Shown: positions 27,959 through 36,131 of the stretch, piece after piece | How positions within the stretch are numbered: the first letter of the stretch is position 1 | Layout: each line of letters starts with the position of its first letter | Translations under genes and position numbers: made by a program | Notes under the pieces: model-generated | Databases searched by the model: none | What the model was told of the DNA's origin: nothing | What the model saw: the letters and a program-made list of their open reading frames with translations, nothing else | From: Hyphomicrobium_A sp963817485 | GTDB taxonomy: Bacteria > Pseudomonadota > Alphaproteobacteria > Rhizobiales > Hyphomicrobiaceae | DNA length: 64,000 nucleotides | Reading direction: 5' to 3' | Assembly: GCA_963817485.1 (NCBI GenBank) | Contig: CAWFOR010000021.1 | Location: forward strand, 5,904-69,903

Positions 27959-29038
27959 ATGACCGCCTTCCGGCAGACGCTGAGGACCGCAGCCGACCTT
28001 GCGGACGCGGGGCTTATCTCACGCACGCGCGCGGCCGCGATCGAGGCCGTCGCCGAGCGCTACGCGGTCGCGGTTACGCCGGCGATGGCCGCGCTCATCG
28101 ACGCGAGCGATCCCACCGACCCCATCGCGCGACAATTCATCCCGGATCCGCGCGAGCTTGACCGCCGCGAGGAGGAACGCGACGACCCCATCGGCGACGG
28201 GCTCAAGAGCCCACTCGCGGGCCTCGTCCACCGCTACCGCGACCGCGTGCTGCTGAAGCTCATCTCCGCCTGCCCCGTTTATTGCCGGTTCTGCTTCCGG
28301 CGCGAGATGGTCGGGCCCGGCAAGAGCCCTGCGCTATCGGACGAGCAGCTCGGCGCCGCGCTGGACTACATCCGCGGTCATCCCGAGATTTGGGAGGTGA
28401 TCCTGACGGGCGGCGACCCGCTCATCCTATCGCCGCGCCGGGTCGCGGAGGTGACGGCCGCCCTCGGTGCCATCCCCCACGTCAAGGTCCTGCGCTGGCA
28501 CACGCGCGTTCCGGCCGTTGCGCCCGAGCGCGTCACGGCCGAGCTTGCCACCAGCTTGCGCTCGCAGAACCAGGCGGTGTTCGTGGCGCTTCATGCCAAC
28601 CACCCGCGCGAGATGACCGCGGCGGCGCGCTCCGCCTGCGCCCGCCTCGTCGACGGCGGGATCGCGATGGTGAGCCAGACCGTGCTCCTGCGCGGCATCA
28701 ATGATGACGCCGACACGCTCGAGGCGCTGATGCGCGCCTTCGTCGAAGCACGCGTGAAGCCCTACTACCTGCACCACGGCGACCTCGCGCCGGGCACCGC
28801 GCACCTACGCACGACCATCGCCGAGGGGCAGGCCCTGATGCGCGCACTGCGCGAGCGCCTGTCGGGGCTCGCGCTGCCGCTGTACGTGCTCGACATCCCC
28901 GGCGCGCACGGCAAGGTGCCAATAGGCCCGAGCTATCTCTCGAAAGACCCCAACGCCGGCTACATCGTCGAGGACGTACACGGAACTCCCCACGCCTATG
29001 TGGATTGCTGCGCGCTTCCCTCCACCGACGCGCCTTAA
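27959..29038 (+). CDS. epmB: EF-P lysine 2,3-aminomutase-like protein EpmB
   Basis: A 359-residue radical-SAM enzyme of the KamA family. The cluster motif is CPVYCRFCFRRE (Cys-x3-Cys-x2-Cys), preceded by LVHRYRDRVLLKL. Substrate and PLP parts are visible: ILTGGDPL, LRWHTRVP, VFVALHANHPRE, QTVLLRGINDD, and PYYLHHGDLAPGTAHLR with the C-terminal PLP-lysine region HGKVPIGP. The length is that of EpmB, shorter than catabolic lysine aminomutase. It converts (S)-alpha-lysine to (R)-beta-lysine for EpmA. efp and epmA lie 6-8 kb away, so the assignment is well supported by context. Confidence 0.93.
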   Translation: MTAFRQTLRTAADLADAGLISRTRAAAIEAVAERYAVAVTPAMAALIDASDPTDPIARQFIPDPRELDRREEERDDPIGDGLKSPLAGLVHRYRDRVLLKLISACPVYCRFCFRREMVGPGKSPALSDEQLGAALDYIRGHPEIWEVILTGGDPLILSPRRVAEVTAALGAIPHVKVLRWHTRVPAVAPERVTAELATSLRSQNQAVFVALHANHPREMTAAARSACARLVDGGIAMVSQTVLLRGINDDADTLEALMRAFVEARVKPYYLHHGDLAPGTAHLRTTIAEGQALMRALRERLSGLALPLYVLDIPGAHGKVPIGPSYLSKDPNAGYIVEDVHGTPHAYVDCCALPSTDAP

Positions 29039-29056
29039 GTCCGGTTGCGGCCCCCC

Positions 29057-29070
29057 CTGATCTGGGTCAG
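29057..29070 (+). promoter_or_regulatory. Weak FNR/CRP-like palindrome upstream of molybdopterin oxidoreductase
   Basis: CTGATCTGGGTCAG has the spacing of an FNR box (TTGAT-N4-ATCAA) with three mismatches, 65 bp before the gene start. The match is too weak for a firm call; it is noted because a perfect box occurs 4 kb downstream and because the gene encodes an anaerobic-type enzyme. Confidence 0.25.
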
Positions 29071-29134
29071 AGTGACGCAACGCTACGCGACCGCCAAGGT
29101 CCGGCAAAGGGCTCGATCCCAGGGGAGAAACAGC

Positions 29135-31267
29135 ATGAACGAGCAGGTTCCACGCACCACGTTCTTCGGCGCATGTCCGCACGACTGCCCCGACACCTGC
29201 GCGATGGTCTACGAGGTGGCCGACGGCAAGCTCGTCGACGTGAAGGGCAACAAGCAGCACCCGATCACGCGCGGCACCCTGTGCGTGAAGCTCAAGGACT
29301 TCCACGACCATCACGCCAATCCCGACCGGCTCATGTATCCGCTGCGGCGCACGGGGCCGAAGGGCTCCAAGCAGTACGAGCGCATCACCTGGGATGAGGC
29401 GATCGCGGAGATCGGCAAGCGCTGGCGCGCAATCATCGCCGAGTACGGCGCCCAAGCAATCATGCCGCAAAGCTATCTCGGCAACATGGGTCTCGTGCAG
29501 GGCATCAACTCGGGCGATCCGTTCTTCAACCGGCTCGGGTCGACGGTCAACGAGAAGACGTACTGCACCTCCGGCTCCTCGACCGCGTGGCTGCTGACGC
29601 ATGGGCCCACCGGCGGCGTCGACCCCGAGAGCTTCGTGCACTGCAAGTACATCGTGATCTGGGCCTGCAATTCCATCTCGACCAACCTGCACCACTGGCC
29701 GTTCGTGCTCGAAGCGCAGAAGCGCGGCGCCAAGGTGGTCGTCATCAATTCCTACAAGTCGCGGACGGCCAAGGCCGGCGACTGGCACATCTGCCCCAAG
29801 CCCGGCACCGATGGCGCGCTCGCTCTCGCCATTATCAACTCGATGGTCGAGCAGGGCGTCGTCGATCAGGACTACGTCGATAACCACGCGTACGGATGGC
29901 CGGAGCTGAAGGCGCGCGCGGCCGACTTCACGCTCGGCTATGCCGAGAAGGTCACCGGCGTGAAGGCGGCCGACATCGCCAAGTTCGCACGCGAGTTCGC
30001 CACCTCGCAGCCGTCCGCCATTCGCATCGGGGTGGCGATCGAGCGCTCGGCCGGCGGCGCGCAGGCGGCCCGCGCGGTCTACGCAATCCCCGCGGTTGCG
30101 GGCTCCTGGCGCCACGTCGGCGGCGGCATGCTGCAGCTACCGCTGTGGGACTTCCCCGTCGATTGGGTGAAGGCTGCGCGGCCCGACTGGATCAAGCCCG
30201 GTACACGCGTCGTGAACAACCTGCGGCTCGGCCAAGCGCTTACCGGCGAGATGAAGCTCGATCCGCCGATCAAGAGCCTGTTCGTGTTCTGCACCAATCC
30301 CGTCAGCCAATCGCCCGAGACCAACAAGATCGTCGAGGGGCTGAAGCGCGAGGACCTGTTCACCGTCGTCGCCGAGCACTTCATCACGGATACGGCGAAG
30401 TACGCCGACATCATCCTACCCTCCGCCATGGCCGGCGAGGCCGAGGACATGATGTGGTCGTGGGGGCACTTCTATTTCACGTACAATCAGAAGGCGATCG
30501 ACCCGCCCGGCGAATGCAAGCCGACCAGCGAGATGTGGCGGCTATTGGCGAAGGAGATGGGCTTCGACGATCCCGTCTTCAAAATGACCGACAGCGAGCT
30601 CTGCGCGGCCTACATCAATTGGGACGATCCCAAGATGGGCGGCGTCGACATGGAGTACTTCAAGAAGCACGGCTACTACCGGATCGACGTCGGTCCCGTC
30701 GATACGCGCACTCCGCACGCCGAAGGCAAGTTCCCGACGCCCTCCGGCAAGGTCGAGCTGCTCTTGAACGGTGCCCGGAACTTCGTCGCCCCGCCGTTCC
30801 GCGCCATGTACGAGGGCGAGCAGGACGGCTCGCCCATCGATCCGCTTCCGGGTTATGTGCCGGTGCGCGAGTCACCGGAGACAAACCCGGAGCTCGCCAA
30901 GGTCTATCCGCTCAACATCATCTCGCCAAAAAGCCACGGGTTCCTCAACTCGTGCTACGCGAACGAGCCGCACAAGATCAGGGGCCAGGGCGAGCAGTTC
31001 GTGATGATCTCGCCCACGGATGCGGCCAAACGCAACATTCGCGAGGGCGATCCGGTGCGCGTGCAAAATGCGCGTGGCGACTTCGAGGGCGTCGCGCGCG
31101 TGACGGAGGACGTCAACCCCGGCATCGTCGTGGCGACGCTCGGCTATTGGCGCTCGCTCAACCGCTCGGACGGATCGGTGAACTCGATCTCGTCGGATGC
31201 CTGGTCGGGCCTCGGCCGCGCGCCGACGTTTTCCGACAACCTCGTCGAGGTCACGCGCGTCAACTGA
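29135..31267 (+). CDS. Molybdopterin-dependent oxidoreductase (BisC/DMSO-reductase superfamily)
   Basis: A 710-residue catalytic subunit. The N-terminus holds a [4Fe-4S] site, CPHDCPDTCAM with a fourth Cys in GTLCVKLKDF (Cys-x3-Cys-x3-Cys-x~27-Cys). Mo-bis-MGD binding regions follow (EKTYCTSGSSTAW; IVIWACNSISTNLHHW; CTNPVSQSPETNK; ADIILPSAMAGEAEDM), and the C-terminal dinucleotide-binding domain has ISPKSHGFLNSCYAN. There is no Tat signal, so it is probably cytoplasmic. No electron-transfer or membrane subunit is beside it. Start ATG 29135 has AGGGGAGAA upstream. The substrate cannot be inferred; formate, thiosulphate and sulphoxide reductase relatives are all possible. Confidence 0.88.
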   Translation: MNEQVPRTTFFGACPHDCPDTCAMVYEVADGKLVDVKGNKQHPITRGTLCVKLKDFHDHHANPDRLMYPLRRTGPKGSKQYERITWDEAIAEIGKRWRAIIAEYGAQAIMPQSYLGNMGLVQGINSGDPFFNRLGSTVNEKTYCTSGSSTAWLLTHGPTGGVDPESFVHCKYIVIWACNSISTNLHHWPFVLEAQKRGAKVVVINSYKSRTAKAGDWHICPKPGTDGALALAIINSMVEQGVVDQDYVDNHAYGWPELKARAADFTLGYAEKVTGVKAADIAKFAREFATSQPSAIRIGVAIERSAGGAQAARAVYAIPAVAGSWRHVGGGMLQLPLWDFPVDWVKAARPDWIKPGTRVVNNLRLGQALTGEMKLDPPIKSLFVFCTNPVSQSPETNKIVEGLKREDLFTVVAEHFITDTAKYADIILPSAMAGEAEDMMWSWGHFYFTYNQKAIDPPGECKPTSEMWRLLAKEMGFDDPVFKMTDSELCAAYINWDDPKMGGVDMEYFKKHGYYRIDVGPVDTRTPHAEGKFPTPSGKVELLLNGARNFVAPPFRAMYEGEQDGSPIDPLPGYVPVRESPETNPELAKVYPLNIISPKSHGFLNSCYANEPHKIRGQGEQFVMISPTDAAKRNIREGDPVRVQNARGDFEGVARVTEDVNPGIVVATLGYWRSLNRSDGSVNSISSDAWSGLGRAPTFSDNLVEVTRVN

Positions 31268-31310
31268 CGCGCCGCCTGACAGTTGGCACAGTTGCCGCCG
31301 TTCTTGCAGC

Positions 31311-31352
31311 GGCCGTCGGAGGCGGGAGCCTCCGGCGGCCGTTCGTCTTTTG
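31311..31352 (+). terminator. Intrinsic terminator after the molybdopterin oxidoreductase gene
   Basis: A 13-bp stem, GGCCGTCGGAGGC with GCCTCCGGCGGCC (one G-T wobble), and a GGGA loop are followed by a short T-rich stretch (GTCTTTTG). It lies 44 bp after the stop and just before the convergent ctaD 3' end, so it can serve as the transcript end for the rightward gene. Confidence 0.7.
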
Positions 31353-31380
31353 GGTCACACATCGCCCGGTCCGGCGCTTG

Positions 31381-33003
31381 CTAGTGCTGAGCGACGGTGT
31401 CGAACCGCGGCAACCGCTCGAACGAGTGGAAGTTCGGCGGCGACGGCAGCGTCCATTCGAGCGTGGTGGCGCCGACGCCCCAAGGATTGGCCGGAGCCCG
31501 CACGTTGCGGCGGAAGGCCAGGATCACGCCCGCGAGGAATACGATGGTCGCAAGCACCGATATGTAGGCGCCGAACGAGGAGACTTGGTTCCAGAACTGG
31601 AAGGCATCGGGATAGTCGGCATAGCGGCGCGGCATGCCCGCAAGCCCGAGGAAGTGCTGCGGGAAGAACGTGACGTTGACGCCGATGAACAGGAGCCAGA
31701 AGTGCCACTTGCCTATCGTCTCCGAATACATCCGCCCGCTCATCTTGGGGAACCAGTAGTACCAGCCGGCAAACAGCGTGAAGAGCGCGCCGATCGACAT
31801 CGTGTAGTGGAAATGCGCAACCACGTAGTAGGTGTCGTGCAGCGCGCGGTCGATGCCTGCGTTTGAAAGCATCACGCCGGTGACACCGCCGACCGTGAAC
31901 AGAAATACGAAGCCGATCGCAAACAGCATCGGCGTCGTGAAGCGGATCGATCCGCCCCACATGGTGGCGATCCACGAGAACACTTTGATGCCCGTCGGCA
32001 CCGCAATGACCATGGTCGCGAACTGGAAGTAGGCCTGCGTCGAATAGGAGATGCCGGCCGCGTACATATGATGCGCCCACACGAGGAAGCCGACGAGCGC
32101 GATCGCGACCATGGCGTAGACCATGCCGAGGTAGCCGAAAACCGGCTTGCGCGAGAAGGTCGAGATCACCTGGCTCACGATGCCGAAGCCGGGGAGCACG
32201 ATGATGTAGACCTCGGGGTGGCCGAAGAACCAGAACAGGTGCTGGAACAGCAGCGGGTCGCCGCCGCCAGCCGCCGAGAAGAAGGTCGTGCCGAAATTGC
32301 GGTCGGTCAGCAGCATGGTGATCGCGCCCGCGAGCACCGGAAGCGAAAGCAGCAGCAGAAATGCCGTGATCAGGATCGACCACACGAACAGCGGCATCTT
32401 GTGCAGCGTCATCCCGGGCGCGCGCATGTTGAAGATCGTGGTGATGAAGTTGATCGACGACAGGATCGAGGAGGCGCCTGCGAGGTGCAGCGCGAGGATC
32501 GCGAAATCGACCGCCGGCCCCGGGTGCCCGATGGTCGACAGGGGCGCGTAGGCCGTCCAGCCGATGCCGGCGCCGTTGGCTCCGGCGGGGCCCTCGACGA
32601 ACAGCGAGACCACGAGCAGCGTCAGCGCCATCGGCAGCAGCCAGAACGAGATGTTGTTGAGGCGCGGGAAGGCCATGTCGGGCGCGCCGATCATCAGCGG
32701 CACGAACCAGTTGCCAAAGCCCCCAAACAGCGATGGCATGATCATGAAGAACACCATGATCAGGCCGTGGCCGGTGACGAACACGTTGAAGGTGTGCGGA
32801 TCGGCGAAGATCTGCATGCCCGGCGACTGCAATTCCATGCGCATGGCAATCGACATGAAACCGCCGACGAGGCCGCCGACGAGCGCGAACGTCAGGTAAA
32901 GGCTGCCGATGTCCTTGTGGTTGGTCGAAAGCAGCCAGCGGGTGATCCCGTGTGGACGGTCGTGTGCGGCTTCGTCGCTGGCCGCGCTGTATTGCGCCGA
33001 CAT
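31381..33003 (-). CDS. ctaD: Cytochrome c oxidase subunit I (aa3 type)
   Basis: This is the catalytic subunit that reduces O2 to water and pumps protons. In the 540 residues all haem-copper signatures are seen: FVTGHGLIMVFFMIMPSLFG (haem a His), WFFGHPEVYIIVLPGFG (CuB His and the Tyr cross-link region), VWAHHMYAAG (CuB His pair) and VVAHFHYTMS (haem a3/a His). About twelve membrane segments are present. Start ATG 33003 (MSAQYSAASDE) has GGAGGGA about 8 bp upstream; a longer in-frame reading is not supported. No subunit II or III, ctaB or ctaG gene is adjacent, so it is an orphan copy here. Confidence 0.95.
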   Translation of the reverse strand: MSAQYSAASDEAAHDRPHGITRWLLSTNHKDIGSLYLTFALVGGLVGGFMSIAMRMELQSPGMQIFADPHTFNVFVTGHGLIMVFFMIMPSLFGGFGNWFVPLMIGAPDMAFPRLNNISFWLLPMALTLLVVSLFVEGPAGANGAGIGWTAYAPLSTIGHPGPAVDFAILALHLAGASSILSSINFITTIFNMRAPGMTLHKMPLFVWSILITAFLLLLSLPVLAGAITMLLTDRNFGTTFFSAAGGGDPLLFQHLFWFFGHPEVYIIVLPGFGIVSQVISTFSRKPVFGYLGMVYAMVAIALVGFLVWAHHMYAAGISYSTQAYFQFATMVIAVPTGIKVFSWIATMWGGSIRFTTPMLFAIGFVFLFTVGGVTGVMLSNAGIDRALHDTYYVVAHFHYTMSIGALFTLFAGWYYWFPKMSGRMYSETIGKWHFWLLFIGVNVTFFPQHFLGLAGMPRRYADYPDAFQFWNQVSSFGAYISVLATIVFLAGVILAFRRNVRAPANPWGVGATTLEWTLPSPPNFHSFERLPRFDTVAQH

Positions 33004-33160
33004 GTTCTTGGTCCCTCCCCAAATGCATCCGCCCCCTTTCAATTCGGAGCCGGCTAAGGGCGCCGCGCCAGCGGCCCTGGCAGGCAAAGACAGCCAGGAC
33101 TGCCGGGCTCGCGAGCACGCCCAATGAAGGAAGATTCACCGCGAGCTGCCTTTTCCCCAT

Positions 33161-33174
33161 TTGATCTAGATCAA
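33161..33174. promoter_or_regulatory. Perfect FNR/FixK box between ctaD and the fnr-type gene
   Basis: TTGATCTAGATCAA is an exact TTGAT-N4-ATCAA palindrome. It lies 55 bp before the FNR-type regulator start and 157 bp before the ctaD start. Family knowledge predicts binding by FNR or FixK proteins. The position allows autoregulation of the regulator-hemN operon, oxygen-dependent repression of ctaD, or both. A 19-bp imperfect palindrome (AGGCGGC-CAATT-GCCGCCT) follows at 33181-33199 in the leader. Confidence 0.85.
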
Positions 33175-33229
33175 GGCGGAAGGCGGCCAATTGCCGCCTG
33201 AAGGGAGGGGGTGGCGAGGAGTACGATCG

Positions 33230-34027
33230 ATGGTCGACGTTCCCGGCCCCATGCGAGTCGAGGCGCTCCTGAACATGCGAAAGCCGAGATCGATCTGCGC
33301 CGGATGTCCGTCGCTCCAGAAAGGCCTTTGCGGGGCTCTCGATGACATCGAGCTTTCCCGGCTCGGCTCCGTGAGCTGGCACCGGCGCTTTCGAGCGGGC
33401 GATGCTATCCATGTCGAAGGCGAGGTCCCGCCTTCCTTCTGCGCCATCGTCTCCGGTGTTGTGAAGCTGTTGAAGAGCCTGCCCAACGGCAGCCAGCAGA
33501 TCGTGGGGCTGTTCGCGGCCGGCGATTTCCTCGGACGGCCCTTCGGTGGCGAGGCGCGCGCCACCGCCATCGCGGCGAGCGAGGTCGAGATCTGCTGGTT
33601 CCCGCGCGCCACCATCGAGAGCCTCGCCGCATCCTCCGGCGGGGTAAAGGACTGGCTCTACCAGTACGTCTCCGACGAGCTCGAGAAGGCACAGGAATGG
33701 ATCATGCTGCTCGGCCGCATGACGGCGGAGCAGAAGATGGCGGTATTCCTCCTATCGGTGATGCGAGCGACCGCCGAAGGCAAGGCGGCTACCGGAAGCG
33801 CGCGCGAAACCGCGATCGAGCTGCCGCTCTCGCGCACCGAGATCGCCGACTATCTCGGGCTGACCATCGAGACCGTGAGCCGGCAGATCGCGCGCCTGCG
33901 CGAGCGCAACGTCATCAGCGCCGGCAACACGCGCAGCGTCGTCGTGCACCGCCCGGATGTGCTGACGGCGATCGTCGACAGCGCGCAAGCCGCCTCACAT
34001 GCTTCCTTCGCCAGGGTGGACGCATGA
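33230..34027 (+). CDS. fnrN: FNR-type (FnrN-like) oxygen-responsive transcription regulator
   Basis: A 265-residue Crp/Fnr-family regulator. N-terminal cysteines ICAGCPSLQKGLCGAL (Cys-x2-Cys-x7-Cys) plus a central Cys in VEICWFPR supply four ligands for an O2-labile [4Fe-4S] cluster. A cyclic-nucleotide-type beta roll and a dimer helix follow, then the helix-turn-helix LSRTEIADYLGLTIETVSRQIARL, with the E-x2-S-R contact residues expected for the TTGAT site. ATG 33230 has GAGGAG about 8 bp upstream. It overlaps hemN by 4 bp (ATGA). The upstream perfect box suggests autoregulation. FixK would lack the N-terminal cysteines. Confidence 0.9.
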   Translation: MVDVPGPMRVEALLNMRKPRSICAGCPSLQKGLCGALDDIELSRLGSVSWHRRFRAGDAIHVEGEVPPSFCAIVSGVVKLLKSLPNGSQQIVGLFAAGDFLGRPFGGEARATAIAASEVEICWFPRATIESLAASSGGVKDWLYQYVSDELEKAQEWIMLLGRMTAEQKMAVFLLSVMRATAEGKAATGSARETAIELPLSRTEIADYLGLTIETVSRQIARLRERNVISAGNTRSVVVHRPDVLTAIVDSAQAASHASFARVDA

Positions 34028-35361
34028 ACCCCGAGCTCGTCAAGCGCTACTCGGGTGCCGTTCCCCGCTACACGAGCTACCCGACCGCCCCGCACTTCTC
34101 CGATAAGGTCGGCGCGGCGCAGTACGCGTCCTGGCTCGCGGCGCTGCCCGAGCAGGCGCGCCTCTCGCTTTATATCCACATCCCGTTCTGCAGTGCGTTG
34201 TGCTGGTACTGCGGCTGCAGCACCAAGGTGGCCAATCGCTACGAGCCGGTCGCGAGCTACCTTTCCTCGCTCCGATCCGAGATCGCAAACGTTGCCGTGC
34301 GCGTGCCGGCGAGCCACTCGGCCACCCACGTCCACTGGGGCGGCGGCTCGCCCAATATCCTGACACCCGATGACATCCTGGCGCTCGCCGAGACGACGCG
34401 GCGCAGCTTCAACGTGGCGGAGGGTGCGGAGTTTGCCGTCGAGATCGATCCGCGCGGCCTCGACCGCGAGCGCGTGGCGGCCTTTGCGGGCGCAGGCGTG
34501 ACACGCGCCTCGATCGGCGTGCAGGACTTCGACGAGACGGTGCAGTCGGCGATCAACCGCCGGCAGTCGTTTGCATTGACGCAGGCCGCCGTTGAAGCGC
34601 TGCGCGAGCACGGCATCGGCGCCATCAACATCGACCTCGTGTACGGCCTGCCGCATCAGACGCGCGACAGCGTCGAGGCGACGGTCTCAAAGGTGCTCGC
34701 GCTCGAGCCGAGCCGCATCGCAGCCTTCGGCTATGCGCACCTGCCCGCGCGGCTGAAGCATCAGGCGCTCATCGACGAGGCGGCACTCCCCGGAACGGTC
34801 GAGCGCTTCGCGCAGTCAAACCGGCTTGCGCACATCTTGGCCGTCGCGGGCTACGTGCGCGTCGGCCTCGATCATTACGCCCGCGCCGACGACCCGCTCG
34901 CCAGCGGCCCAGTCAACCGAAATTTCCAAGGCTATACGACCGACGCGGCCGATGCCCTCATCGGGCTCGGCGCTTCCGCGATCGGCCGGCTGCCCGAAGG
35001 CTACGTTCAGAACTGCGTTGCCGTGCCCGACTACCACCGCCTCATAGCCGAGCACGGGCTTGCGACCGTGCGCGGCTTCCAACTGAGCGACGGCGATCGC
35101 ATGCGCGGATTCGTGATCGAGCGGCTGATGTGCGATCTCGCGTTTCCGGCAGCCGAGCTCAACCGCCGCTTCGGCGACGCGGCAACGCCGCTGCTCGAAG
35201 AGGCGCAGGCCCTCATCGAGGCCGATCACGATCGGCTCATCGAGCCGGACGGGGAGGCTTTCCGCGTCACGGAGCGGGGACGTCCCTTCGTGCGCGCGAT
35301 CGCGGCTTGTTTCGACAGCTATTTGGGAGCCGGAGAAGCGCGGCATTCGGCTGGCGTATAG
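34024..35361 (+). CDS. hemN: Oxygen-independent coproporphyrinogen III dehydrogenase
   Basis: HemN converts coproporphyrinogen III to protoporphyrinogen IX without O2, using radical SAM chemistry. The 445 residues begin NPELVKRYSGAVPRYTSYPTAPHF (family start). They carry the cluster motif HIPFCSALCWYCGCST (Cys-x3-Cys-x2-Cys), WGGGSPNILT, and INIDLVYGLPHQT. The C-terminal HemN domain is RGFQLSDGDRMRGFVIERLMCD. The start ATG overlaps the regulator's stop by 4 bp, so the two form an operon, as seen in other alphaproteobacteria where FNR controls hemN. Confidence 0.96.
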   Translation: MNPELVKRYSGAVPRYTSYPTAPHFSDKVGAAQYASWLAALPEQARLSLYIHIPFCSALCWYCGCSTKVANRYEPVASYLSSLRSEIANVAVRVPASHSATHVHWGGGSPNILTPDDILALAETTRRSFNVAEGAEFAVEIDPRGLDRERVAAFAGAGVTRASIGVQDFDETVQSAINRRQSFALTQAAVEALREHGIGAINIDLVYGLPHQTRDSVEATVSKVLALEPSRIAAFGYAHLPARLKHQALIDEAALPGTVERFAQSNRLAHILAVAGYVRVGLDHYARADDPLASGPVNRNFQGYTTDAADALIGLGASAIGRLPEGYVQNCVAVPDYHRLIAEHGLATVRGFQLSDGDRMRGFVIERLMCDLAFPAAELNRRFGDAATPLLEEAQALIEADHDRLIEPDGEAFRVTERGRPFVRAIAACFDSYLGAGEARHSAGV

Positions 35362-35396
35362 ACGGGGGACCGCGCAAAGCGACGGAGGAGCGCGCC

Positions 35397-35666
35397 ATGG
35401 ACGATCATTTCTGGCCAGCCATGTACCCCGGCATCATCGTCGGGTTTCTGGTGGGGCTCGGGGGCGGGAATATCATTTCCACGATCCTCGGAACCATCGG
35501 TGGTCTCATCGGTGCCGTGGCGCTCTATTTCATCTTCACGTGGCTCGGCCTCGAGGAGACGATCCTGTCCCTCGTCGGTCTCATTGGCGGCGCCCTGGCG
35601 GGATCCTATCTGCTGATGGGCGTCGGCAGCCGCATCGAGGGCCTCCGCTCCCGCTCGGCGAAATAG
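35397..35666 (+). CDS. Small glycine-rich membrane protein
   Basis: An 89-residue protein with three hydrophobic segments (GIIVGFLVGLGGGNIISTILG; IGAVALYFIFTWLGL; ILSLVGLIGGALAGSYLLMGV) and a basic C-terminus. The layout resembles small GlsB/YeaQ-type stress membrane proteins, but the match is only general. ATG 35397 has GGAGGAG upstream. It follows hemN by 35 bp on the same strand and could be read from the same transcript. Confidence 0.7.
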   Translation: MDDHFWPAMYPGIIVGFLVGLGGGNIISTILGTIGGLIGAVALYFIFTWLGLEETILSLVGLIGGALAGSYLLMGVGSRIEGLRSRSAK

Positions 35667-35786
35667 CAAAGCCTTCAGGTTTCGTCTCGTAACCCGGTGC
35701 GGTGTTCCCTGCGGAACAGCGCAGCCGCATGTTGTGCCCGACCCTCCTTGATCGCCGCCGTGCGGCTTGCACACGAGGAGGGATCG

Positions 35787-36059
35787 ATGTCCGCCATTCA
35801 AAGCTGGATCGAGCGCGACGATGCCAAGCGCGCCGAGGAGCTAAAGACGAAGCCGACGCGGTGGTTCGTCTATAGGATCATTTTGGGTCTGCTGATCCTG
35901 GCTAAGGCCGCGCATCTTGCGCTGATCACGAGTAGCCCCTGGGGCTACGGCCTCGCGGCGCTGCTCGCCGCCGGTGGTCTCGTCTGGATCGTCGAAGGTG
36001 CGCAGGGTTTCCGCGCCAGGCTGACTGCCGAGGAACCCGTTCCCGGTCCCATCCGTTAG
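35787..36059 (+). CDS. Small membrane protein, unknown
   Basis: A 90-residue protein with a charged N-terminal helix (IERDDAKRAEELKTKPTRWF), two membrane segments (VYRIILGLLILAKAAHLALI; GYGLAALLAAGGLVWIV) and a short polar tail. Start ATG 35787 has GAGGAGGGA just upstream, a strong ribosome site. No family is recognised. It is 120 bp after the previous small membrane protein gene. Confidence 0.65.
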   Translation: MSAIQSWIERDDAKRAEELKTKPTRWFVYRIILGLLILAKAAHLALITSSPWGYGLAALLAAGGLVWIVEGAQGFRARLTAEEPVPGPIR

Positions 36060-36131
36060 GCCTGCGGCAACTCGAGGAGTGGTGGCACCTGCGTGCGGGA
36101 CCTTACGAGCGCTTGCTTTCGCTGCAGCGCG

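Noticed and set aside
32068..33057. 329-codon His/Asp/Arg-rich plus-strand frame
   Set aside because: Antisense of the ctaD membrane segments; such frames arise from hydrophobic codons read backwards.
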